A program made the translations under genes and the position numbers. Of a stretch of 43,320 bases of DNA, positions 8,946-16,005 are shown piece by piece. This stretch comes from RPQK01 sp041946865 (GTDB lineage: Bacteria > Acidobacteriota > UBA6911 > RPQK01), in the NCBI GenBank assembly GCA_041946865.1, contig JBHGBF010000012.1, forward strand, positions 1 through 43,320, given 5' to 3'. Numbering within the stretch: position 1 is the stretch's first letter; each line of letters starts with the position of its first letter. The notes below the pieces were generated by a model. That model ran no database searches, was not told the DNA's origin, and worked only from the letters and a program-made list of their open reading frames with translations.

Positions 8946-10400
8946 CTACTTGCCGGGCTCACTGTCAGGCGCGGTGATGGCAAACAACTGGGTTCTCGTC
9001 ATCACATACAACACGCCGTTGGCCGGCACCGGCGTGCTGTAAATTGAGTCCGCCATGGCGATCACGGAGGGCTTTTCCATCTTCGAAGTTGCTTTGAAAA
9101 CTACTATGTCCCCATCGGCATTGCCCAGGTAGACCTTGCCATCCGCCACCAGCGGAGATCCCCAGACCGGAGATAGGAGGTCGAAAGTCCAATATGGCTT
9201 CCCGGTTTTGACGTCCAGGCAGTGCAAAATGCCTTGAAGATCGGACAGGAATGCCAACCCGCTGGCAACCGCCGCTGTCGAAATGGAACGGTTGATCTTT
9301 TCGTACTGCCAGACTTTGCCGGATTCCGTGATATCGCCCCGTTTTGCGGGATCGATGCTATACGCGCATCCCGGGCCGTTGCCCTTGTCGGGATCCTGGC
9401 CCACGCTCATGAGCACTCTGCCTTCGCTGAACACAGGCGTGGAGACTCCGTAATTGCGCTCCTCGGGAACGGTGTTCTTGGGGTTCAAGTCGAATTTCCA
9501 GAGCTTCTCTCCCGTCCGGGCATTGAAGCCGTACAGCCATCCGTCTCCTCCCGCGAAGAACGCCTGCAGCGTTCCGTCCACCAGTCCAAGCGTCGGCGAG
9601 GACCACTGGCCTTGCAGGATGCCATCACCCGGAGAGTTGTCCTGCCACACGACCTTCCCGGTGTTCTTGTTGACGGCGAGAAAGCTGGGCGCCCCCGGAG
9701 AGGGGAGCTTCTCGTCACTCCGGCCGTTGGACGTCTCCACAAAGACCAGGTCTTCCCAGATGACCGGCGACGAATTGGCCATATTGCGTTGATAAACGCC
9801 GAGTTCCTTCATCATGTCGAGTTTCCAGATGATGTCGGCGTCGGTGGGTCCCTTGTAGATTTCGTCCTGGAAGGGCCCGTCGTTCTTGCCGTCCAGGAAC
9901 CCTTCAGTGTCCAGGCAAACCAACTCTCCGCGGTTGCTCACGTAGAAGAGCCGCTTTCCTTCCACGGCGGGGGAGGAGCAGACGCCCTGATCGGGAAAGT
10001 CGTTCTCAGGCCCGGACGCCAGCTTGTCCGTAACTGCCTGCCACAGGAACTTTCCATCGGACTCCCGGAGGCACATGAGTACGCCCCTGTCGCCCTGGAT
10101 ATTGGGATTCCTGGGGTTTCCATTGTTGGTGCCGAGGAAGATCTTTGCGTCCGCCACGACCGGGTTTCCGTACGACGTCGAACCGATCTGCGCCTTCCAT
10201 TTGATGTTTTTGCCACTCTTGACGTCCCAGAACTCCGGGAGGTTCTTCATCGCGGACGTCAGGTTGCGTTGCGGCGCGCCCCCCCACATCGGCCAGTCCT
10301 GAGAGGCCAGGGGGAACACCGCCACACCGGCGAGCACCAGCACCGCAGAAACGTTCATATACGGGCTCGTTTTATTCCACGTTCGGCTCGCCACGGCCAT
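8946..10400 (-). CDS. Secreted PQQ-like beta-propeller repeat protein
   Basis: This propeller opens with SQDWPMWGGAPQRN and carries many outer-strand motifs such as GVLMCLRESDGKFLWQ, LVCLDTEG, LAVNKNTGKVVWQD, GFNARTGEKLWKF, LHCLDVKTGKPYWTF and LGNADGDIVVFKA. The start is uncertain. The ATG at 10400 gives a signal peptide with a basic n-region (MAVASRTWNK, then VSAVLVLAGVAVFPLAS), while the ATG at 10358 (MNVSAVLVLAG) lacks positive charge. The open frame reaches 10652 but runs through a repeat. It is probably the first gene of a two-gene unit with the propeller at 7539-8894. Its sequence is strikingly close to the N-terminal part of the pseudogene at 33457-34085 and to the protein at 35215-36594. 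The function is unproven: BamB-like scaffold or quinoprotein-like enzyme. Confidence 0.88.
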   Translation of the reverse strand: MAVASRTWNKTSPYMNVSAVLVLAGVAVFPLASQDWPMWGGAPQRNLTSAMKNLPEFWDVKSGKNIKWKAQIGSTSYGNPVVADAKIFLGTNNGNPRNPNIQGDRGVLMCLRESDGKFLWQAVTDKLASGPENDFPDQGVCSSPAVEGKRLFYVSNRGELVCLDTEGFLDGKNDGPFQDEIYKGPTDADIIWKLDMMKELGVYQRNMANSSPVIWEDLVFVETSNGRSDEKLPSPGAPSFLAVNKNTGKVVWQDNSPGDGILQGQWSSPTLGLVDGTLQAFFAGGDGWLYGFNARTGEKLWKFDLNPKNTVPEERNYGVSTPVFSEGRVLMSVGQDPDKGNGPGCAYSIDPAKRGDITESGKVWQYEKINRSISTAAVASGLAFLSDLQGILHCLDVKTGKPYWTFDLLSPVWGSPLVADGKVYLGNADGDIVVFKATSKMEKPSVIAMADSIYSTPVPANGVLYVMTRTQLFAITAPDSEPGK

Positions 10401-10729
10401 CGAACGGCAGCCGATTGGCAACGACTGCTCCGCAGAGTCAAAGGTGGCACATAATCGAACCTCATGGTCTATTGTTGTAGACCTCCAGTCGCTTCGCGGC
10501 ATCCGATTCTTGGCAAACAGCATCGTGCGGGTTGTGAACGATACGTGAAGCATGGCGAAAAGCGGGGGAAAGAGGTGTCGGTCCCCAAATTCCCCCCTTC
10601 TCTCCCCGGCTCTATCAGCCGGTTGCCAAGGGGACCGCGGCGGCAAGCGCACGGTCTCTACCCCGCCCTATTCCAGCGTCACCCCGGAACGAATTACTGT
10701 TCGGCCGAGTATATTTACCGTTCGGGCGT
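10401..10729. other. Intergenic stretch with repeat fragment
   Basis: No supported gene. It holds the 30-nt repeat at 10510-10539 and a G+C-rich segment around 10614-10660 (AAGCGCACGGTCTC) that shares 14 identical bases with 1318-1331. The promoter of the 10400 propeller gene should lie here. Confidence 0.4.
10510..10539 (+). repeat. 30-nt repeat, matches inverted copy at 15831-15860
   Basis: TGGCAAACAGCATC, then CGGG and GTGAAC, agree with the reverse complement of 15831-15860 at 26 of 30 positions. Both copies lie in long intergenic stretches. They may be relics of the same mobile or regulatory element. Confidence 0.5.
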
Positions 10730-12097
10730 CTATTTGAAGATGAGCTGGGCGAACTCCGCGAAGTGCCGATGCCACAGCGGCCACCAGTGACGCTGGTTCG
10801 GGACCTCGACGTAGGTGTACTTGACGCCCCTGGAGTCCAAGTAGGCCCTGAGCTGCTTGTGCGTCTCGATGCTCGGGTCGTCGCCGCCGATGCCCATCCA
10901 CAACAACTTGATCCGATTGTTCGCCCGGGCGTCCAGATTGGGCAACAGGAGCGGGAGCCGGGCTTCGAACACAGGTCCAGCGCCAAAGTTGCGCACTATT
11001 GGACCTCCCGGAGCGCCTGGCGGCGCAGGGGGAGTAGCGGGGGCGTGAGGCGCTGCGGCGCTAGCTGCCGCCTCTGCCGCTGCGGCCTTGGCCTGAGCCG
11101 CCTCAGCCGCCGCCACCACCTCCGGCGGGGCGGGAGGCTGAGCGAACGGGATGGTGTGCGCCCAGTTGACCAAAGCGGCGCTAAAACCGCCGAACCAGGC
11201 GAAGTTGTCGAGCTCGTTCAGTCCGCCGAAGACGGCCTGGGCACCGCCCATCGACAGGCCGGCAATCGCGTGATCGGCTGGATTGGTCGAAGCGTTGTAC
11301 TGGTTGTAGACGGCCGGCATCACCTCTTCGGTCAGGGTACGCATGAAGTTGCGTTGCATCTCCGGATGGTCGATGTCAGCCGGCCCGTTCGGCGTGCCGT
11401 ATCCCAGGCTGGCGACCATGATCATCGGCACGGCCTTGCCCTGGTTGATAAGGTTGTCGAGTATGGTGTTCCCGCCTTGCTGAATCCAGTCGTTGGCGTC
11501 TCCGCCCAGGCCGTGCTGCAGGAAGATGACCGGATAGGGCTTGCGACGCTTCGGATCATAGCCCGGTGGCGTGTAGACGTAGAACTCCCGCTCTTCATTG
11601 GTGACGGCGGAGTAGTAGAGGTGTTGCGCCACCGCGCCGTGGGGCGTTCCGGGGACCGGCGTCCACGGGTTGTCGCCGGGTATCAGGAGGCCGCTGCGGT
11701 CCTTGCGGTGATAGGAGGCCATGAGCCTGGAGTTCGATGGATCGGTGACGCGCGCGCCATCGACCATGAAGTTGTATTGATAGATCTCCGGCGCCAGCGG
11801 TTCCGACGTTCCCGTCCAGACGCCCTGTGCGTCCTTCTGCATTGCGATCGTCGGCATGCCAAAGCCGGCGACGCTGACCTGTGAGGCGTTTGGCGCCGCG
11901 AAGCGGAAGGTCACCCGACGATCGGGTCCCACCTCGGGCGAAACCAGGGCCGGACCCCGAGCCAGCAGGCCGGGGGGAGGTGCGCCGGCAGCGCCAGGTC
12001 GTGGCGCGCCCGGAGCCGGCGGGGTTTGTCCGAACGCCGGCTGCTGCCCCAGGCCGACCGTGGCGGCCATCACCAGAACACGAAATCGATTACTCAT
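10730..12097 (-). CDS. Secreted Fes-like esterase (alpha/beta hydrolase-fold, E-set N-terminal domain)
   Basis: A 455-aa protein with a signal peptide ending PAFGQ and a Pro/Ala/Gly-rich linker. An immunoglobulin-like E-set/CBM48-like domain (about 50-135, VTFRFAAPNASQVSV) leads into a PF00756-type esterase domain (about 155-455). The esterase carries FLQHGLGGD (192-200), the nucleophile elbow GLSMGG with Ser282, and a C-terminal His in PNQRHWWPLWHRHF. This layout is that of enterochelin-esterase-like and feruloyl/acetyl-xylan esterases. An unusual low-complexity Ala/Pro insert (about 320-366) sits between the nucleophile and the acid region. GGAGGC precedes the ATG, and a small leader-like frame lies 37 nt upstream. 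The substrate is unknown. Confidence 0.9.
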   Translation of the reverse strand: MSNRFRVLVMAATVGLGQQPAFGQTPPAPGAPRPGAAGAPPPGLLARGPALVSPEVGPDRRVTFRFAAPNASQVSVAGFGMPTIAMQKDAQGVWTGTSEPLAPEIYQYNFMVDGARVTDPSNSRLMASYHRKDRSGLLIPGDNPWTPVPGTPHGAVAQHLYYSAVTNEEREFYVYTPPGYDPKRRKPYPVIFLQHGLGGDANDWIQQGGNTILDNLINQGKAVPMIMVASLGYGTPNGPADIDHPEMQRNFMRTLTEEVMPAVYNQYNASTNPADHAIAGLSMGGAQAVFGGLNELDNFAWFGGFSAALVNWAHTIPFAQPPAPPEVVAAAEAAQAKAAAAEAAASAAAPHAPATPPAPPGAPGGPIVRNFGAGPVFEARLPLLLPNLDARANNRIKLLWMGIGGDDPSIETHKQLRAYLDSRGVKYTYVEVPNQRHWWPLWHRHFAEFAQLIFK

Positions 12098-12134
12098 TGA
12101 GCCTCCGATATGGTTGGCAGTTTGGGCATGCCGC

Positions 12135-12251
12135 TCAGCCTCGCACTGAAAGAGCGGAGCCGATGCCGTTGAAAGGATCCGGCCCGCCGCGGCGATAGAC
12201 TTGGATGTCTGGATTGGCGTCGGGTATTTGATTGTTTTTCTTCGTCGTCAA
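12135..12251 (-). CDS. Small open reading frame (38 aa) upstream of the Fes-like esterase
   Basis: A TTG-initiated frame of 38 codons preceded by a strong ribosome site (AAAGGAGAGG, six bases before the TTG). The product begins MTTKKNNQIPDANPDIQVY, continues with RRGGPDPFNGIG and ends SVRG. It has no membrane segment or cysteines and matches no family I recognise. It ends 37 nt before the esterase ATG on the same strand, so it could be co-transcribed, either as a small protein or as a translated leader. The main evidence is the ribosome site and spacing, so the call is tentative. Confidence 0.45.
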   Translation of the reverse strand: MTTKKNNQIPDANPDIQVYRRGGPDPFNGIGSALSVRG

Positions 12252-12369
12252 CGTGCCTCTCCTTTTGCTAGTTCCTTAACGACAATGATCCAGGTCAGCG
12301 GTTTCAAAATTGCGGCGCCGCTTCAGGCCGTCGCGCGCCTTGAACCTTGATCTTCGAAATCAGCAGGCA

Positions 12370-13985
12370 TCAATGCCCTGAAGCCGCAGGCGGCACAACC
12401 GGCGCAACCACCGGCGGCAGCGGAATCTCGGTGTTGTACTTCTGGGTCACATCCAGCCGCTTGCGGAAGGGATCTTCAATTGCCACCGGCCCATCATCCT
12501 GGTGAAGTTCATCAGCACATCCTTCGCCGGATCGTACTTCGGCCATTCCGGGAGTCCCGCGCCATTCGGATCGCCCGTCTTCGCGAAGTTTGCGTAGTAG
12601 GTCAGTATCTGATCTGCAGTCCTCTCATCCGCCGGCGTGGTTGCCGCGCCATATCGGGCACGAACCGTATTGAACACAAACGGTAGCTCCATTGCATGCG
12701 GCACGCCCGTCTTCCATTGGTCGCGCATCGAAGCCGCAACGTACGAGAAGCGGAATACATAGGTAGGAATCCCGCGCAGCGCATATGTCGTCGCAACATG
12801 CCGGGCAGGCTCAAGCATCGCGCGGTCACGGCCGATTTCCCCACGCAACTGAGCAAGGTCCTTGTTGCCATTTCCCAGGTATGCCGCCTTCGCTTCCTCA
12901 GCATACGGTCCGAACTGCTCAAACAGTGCGTCCAGAGTGTCTGGTGTCGCGCTACCCAGATCGGCGCTGGTCGTGCCAATAATCATCGGAACCTTCGCCG
13001 TGGCTCCTGCAAGATACTGCTCGTTTTGCGAGGCCACATTGATCTTGCCGTCAATCATGTTCAAGCTGAAGTAGTTCGTGCGGGTCGTAGCCATGCTCAA
13101 ATTGCCGCGAATCGTCTCCGCCGGTAGCGCGCGCAACTTCGCCAGCGCCTCCGTGCCCCTGCCGTCCACACCTACCGACTTCGCAAACAGAAGCCCCGTT
13201 TCCTCCGCCGACGGCTGTCCCATCGGCATCGTGCCCGACAACGACGGTGGCGCCGGGTTGCGCCCACCACCCGAGTTGATAATCACCCGCTGATACAATC
13301 CATTCGCCAGCGACGTTCCCAGCAACATATGTATCGAACGGCCACCCGCAGACTCTCCCAGAACCGTCACATTCCCGGCATCCCCACCAAAGGCAGCGGC
13401 ATTGCGCTGCACCCACTTCAGCGCGGCAATCTCGTCCATGAAGCCATAATTGCCCAACAGGCCGTCCGCATTCTCCGCCGTCAGCGCCGGGTGCCCAAAG
13501 AAGCCAAAACGGCCCAGGCGGTAGTTGAAGGTCACGAACATCACGCCCTTGCGCGCAAAATGTTCCCCGGAGTATACAGTCGGCGACGACCCGCCATTCA
13601 CCAAACCGCCTCCGTAAATCCACACAAGAACCGGCAGCCTGCCCGCGCCCTTGTCCGCAGGAAGCCAGACGTTCGCATACAGGCAATCCTCCGCGGGCGT
13701 AGTGCCCAGCGCCATGGGGCCCGAGGGAGACGCCATCTGCATACAGTCGGGTGCGAACGCCGTCGTCTGCTTCACGCCCGTCCACGGCTTCACCGGCTGC
13801 GCGCGCCAGCGCAGTGGTCCCACGGGTGGCGCTGCAAAGGGTATGCCTTTGTACGCAATCACGCCATCAGACACCGAGCCCTGAATCATGCCCGAATCGA
13901 GCTTGGCCTGGGCGTTCTGCGCCATAGCAATCGCGCTGGCGGCCGATAATGCGCATGCCAACAGCGCGGTCTTGAAACATTTCAT
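12370..13985 (-). pseudogene. Secreted type-B carboxylesterase with a frameshifted C-terminus
   Basis: A signal peptide (LLACALSAASAIAMAQ) is followed by a type-B carboxylesterase: IAYKGIPFAAPPVG (43-56), AEDCLYANVW (99-108), IYGGG replacing the usual HGGG oxyanion motif, and GESAGG with Ser212. The continuous frame ends at 12447 after 512 aa with an atypical tail (TRMMGRWQLKIPSASGWM). One frame over, starting near 12494-12503, the DNA reads DDGPVAIEDPFRKRLDVTQK, then YNTEIPLPP, and stops at 12370. That matches the C-terminus of the paralogue at 3104-4795 (PDGAPVGKPDPKKARLDV). A one-base indel has therefore replaced the last 45 or so residues. The catalytic core is intact, so the product may still be active. 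The ribosome site GGAGG precedes the ATG, and the upstream flavodoxin-like gene overlaps the start by 119 nt. Confidence 0.82.
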
Positions 13986-14637
13986 GGGTTGCCTCCTGAA
14001 AGCCGAATATCTTCTTTAACCACGTCTCGACTTCTTGTTGTGCTTGCTCCGCCCTTGCTCCTTCGATAACCAGATACTGTCCATCTCTTTCCACTCCGCC
14101 CCGGGTTACGAAGCCTTCCAGAACGGTGCTTTGCGGACAGAGTTCCTTAACCGTCTGAAAACTGCTCCCCTCGCCGTATCCCGCGTTGGTGTTGAATGGG
14201 ATAACTGTCTTTCCTTTGAGGCTGTATTGGCGCAGAAAGCTCTTAATCGGCGGCGGCAGCCGCATCGCCCAGGTCGGAAACCCCAGGAACACAAAATCAT
14301 ACTGTTCGATGCGTTCGATCTTCGTTTTCAGGGGCGGCAGATAGCCGGTTTCATTCTCCCGGACGACCTGCCGCACGGTCGTCCTATAGTCAGCCGGATA
14401 AGGTCTTTCCAGTTCGAGCGCGACTATCGTGCCGCCGACCTTCTGGTGGATAAACTCTGCGATAGCCTTGGTGTTGTTGGTCCGGGATAGATACACGATC
14501 AGGACCTTCTCTTGAGGGGGCAGCGGCTGCGCGTTTGCGGGGAGTCGCTGCGCTCTGGAACAGCCGGATAGAAGAAAGATGGCTGCCGCGATGATTAGCG
14601 AGCGTCGACCGATGTCGTTTCTGCGTTTCGAATCCAT
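13867..14637 (-). CDS. Flavodoxin-like lipoprotein
   Basis: A 256-aa protein with a lipoprotein signal (basic SKRRNDIGRR, hydrophobic core, lipobox LLSGC at about residue 26). A flavodoxin fold follows: KVLIVYLSRTNNTKAIAEFI carries the FMN-phosphate loop, with YDFVFLGFPTWAMRLPPPI and IPFNTNAGYGEGSSF as the other FMN loops. The predicted role is FMN-dependent electron transfer or quinone reduction at the outside of the membrane, which is unusual for flavodoxins. The ATG at 14637 is chosen because it starts the lipoprotein signal; the frame is open to 14790. The natural family end is near VETWLKKI, yet the frame runs on 119 nt into the next gene, in another frame. That suggests loss of the original stop or a small frameshift close to the end. 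It precedes the carboxylesterase and follows an NTF2-like gene. Confidence 0.82.
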   Translation of the reverse strand: MDSKRRNDIGRRSLIIAAAIFLLSGCSRAQRLPANAQPLPPQEKVLIVYLSRTNNTKAIAEFIHQKVGGTIVALELERPYPADYRTTVRQVVRENETGYLPPLKTKIERIEQYDFVFLGFPTWAMRLPPPIKSFLRQYSLKGKTVIPFNTNAGYGEGSSFQTVKELCPQSTVLEGFVTRGGVERDGQYLVIEGARAEQAQQEVETWLKKIFGFQEATHEMFQDRAVGMRIIGRQRDCYGAERPGQARFGHDSGLGV

Positions 14638-14792
14638 ACGCGCGTCCAGATGGTCGGGTACCGGCGGCGCCTCATCCTTCGTGAATTTCCCTTCCATGCC
14701 TCCATTAATCCCTGAGGTCCCCGCCTGTCGATAACCGCTCCTGCCGCGTAGGCCGGAAGAGTATCCCCCGGCCAACGCGTTTTCCCGCACAG

Positions 14793-15257
14793 CTATTGGC
14801 CCATTAGTCTCGTGAACGAGAGCGAGGCTAACTTCCAGGCGCCGCCTTGCTGCACATACACCTCCGTGACCACGAAGGGATTTGTCACCTCGTTCCCGCC
14901 AACCACCGCCAGCAGACGGATCTTGTTCAACACGATTGCCGTTGTGCCGATGATTCGCGCCGACGCTTCCTGGATGTCTGCCTGCTTGTATTGAATCCTT
15001 CCGGTCTTGATCACATCGAGTTCCTGGCTCCTGGACATGGTTCCGCCCATGTGCACAAAGACCGCTTCTTCGTGGAAGAGGGCTTCAAGGGAATCCTCCT
15101 TGCGTTCGGCCATCCAGAGCCATTTTTGCTTGGATAAACTGAGGATTTCTTGTTCCACATTCGTGCCACCGGCAGGGGGTTTTGCTTCTTGGGGTAATGC
15201 AAAGATCCATTGGACACTCAAAACTAATAAACCCAGTCCCAGAATTGATGCTTTCAT
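14793..15257 (-). CDS. Secreted NTF2-like / DUF4440-type protein
   Basis: A 154-aa protein with a signal peptide (ILGLGLLVLSVQWIFALPQ). An SnoaL/DUF4440 cone-like fold spans about 35-150: EQEILSLSKQKWLWMAERKE, then LFHEEAVFVHMGGTMSRSQE and VTEVYVQQGGAWKLASLSF. Proteins of this family bind small ligands or act as isomerase-like enzymes, but most are uncharacterised. An AAAGGA ribosome site stands upstream of the ATG. The 155-nt gap to the flavodoxin-like gene on the same strand suggests a shared transcript (NTF2-like, flavodoxin-like, carboxylesterase). This trio is common in soil-bacterial catabolic regions, but no specific substrate is known. Confidence 0.85.
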   Translation of the reverse strand: MKASILGLGLLVLSVQWIFALPQEAKPPAGGTNVEQEILSLSKQKWLWMAERKEDSLEALFHEEAVFVHMGGTMSRSQELDVIKTGRIQYKQADIQEASARIIGTTAIVLNKIRLLAVVGGNEVTNPFVVTEVYVQQGGAWKLASLSFTRLMGQ

Positions 15258-15454
15258 AGTACTTTCTGTTCCTTTCGATGTTCCTCCGCCATGACCCGCG
15301 GCGCCTGACGGTAACGGCTTTATATGTGGGCGCCAGAAGGGCTTCCAGCTTTCGTTAATATCCGCAGCCCGGGCATTGGGCCTCGGTCGGGTTCGAGTTC
15401 GGATTTTCGATCACAATTGTCTCACTGCCCATGTCCGTTACTCCTAACTTGCTC

Positions 15455-15533
15455 ATCTCCGCTTTACACTATGTGGCGCTTGCCGCAGGACGACAATCGA
15501 TTACTGGCGAACCGGTGATTCCGGCTGGCAAAC
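15455..15533 (-). repeat. Degenerate interspersed repeat, copy 2 of 3
   Basis: The reverse complement begins GTTTGCCAGCCGGAATC and continues ACCGGTTCGCCAGTAATCG, matching copy 1 at 1251 and copy 3 at 41385. The tail is more diverged. Confidence 0.6.
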
Positions 15534-15830
15534 GACACCGGGGCAGGGGCGGATGATCACTCCACCAGTCAGATCTCGGGTCGCGATCTGCGTAAAGTAG
15601 TCCATTGTGGAAAAGCCGGCGAGAAGTCGCGCGCTTGGCCGTTGCGAGATCGGCATCCTCGAAGGTTTGGAACAGAACTCATTGCACGCCAAACTCATGG
15701 CGCGCGGCGGGCCCTGCCTTGGACCCTTATTTTGTCCTCCCTTTGAACGAGCGTAATGTAGCACTGAGCCGTTTGACATTGAACAGCGGACAGCGAGTGA
15801 CGAGCGTCGTTTCCCCTTCCAATAGGCATT

Positions 15831-15860
15831 GTTCACCACCCGTAGGATGCTGTTTGCCAG
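15831..15860 (-). repeat. 30-nt repeat, inverted partner of 10510-10539
   Basis: The reverse complement reads CTGGCAAACAGCATCC, then TACGGGTGGTGAAC, differing from the partner at 4 of 30 positions. Confidence 0.5.
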
Positions 15861-15918
15861 AAACGGGGTGCGACGGCCAACTTCTGGGAGCATCATGCGA
15901 CCTGGCAGTTTACTATTT

Positions 15919-15988
15919 GACAGGATTCAGAGGATTAGCAGGATTAACGGGATTGAATCGGAATCCTGTTAGTCCTGTGAATCCTGTC
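15919..15988. repeat. Palindromic GGATTnACA repeat upstream of the TonB receptor
   Basis: The left arm starts GACAGGATTCAGAGGATT and the right arm ends AGTCCTGTGAATCCTGTC, followed by six A. A stem of more than 20 bp is possible. It ends 17 nt before the receptor ATG, so it lies in the leader of that mRNA. Confidence 0.8.
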
Positions 15989-16005
15989 AAAAAAGAGGAT
16001 TGATT

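Larger units (their letters stand above)
15258..16005. other. Long divergent intergenic region with several repeats, no supported gene
   Basis: About 750 nt separate the divergent NTF2-like and TonB-receptor genes. It contains repeat copies at 15455-15533, 15831-15860 and 15919-15988. Minus-strand frames between 15501 and 15896 look mosaic and lack ribosome sites. Promoters for both neighbours must lie here, but I cannot point to a convincing -35/-10 pair. Confidence 0.5.

Noticed and set aside
7854..10454. Plus-strand open frames of about 400 codons opposite the two propeller genes
   Set aside because: Antisense shadows; the minus-strand frames carry clear propeller repeats and signal peptides.
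10763..11884. Plus-strand open frame of 373 codons opposite the Fes-like esterase
   Set aside because: Antisense shadow without ribosome site; the composition is typical of reverse-read G+C-rich code.
15501..15896. Minus-strand frame of 131 codons in the divergent intergenic region
   Set aside because: It runs through repeats, has no ribosome site and shows no coherent family pattern.
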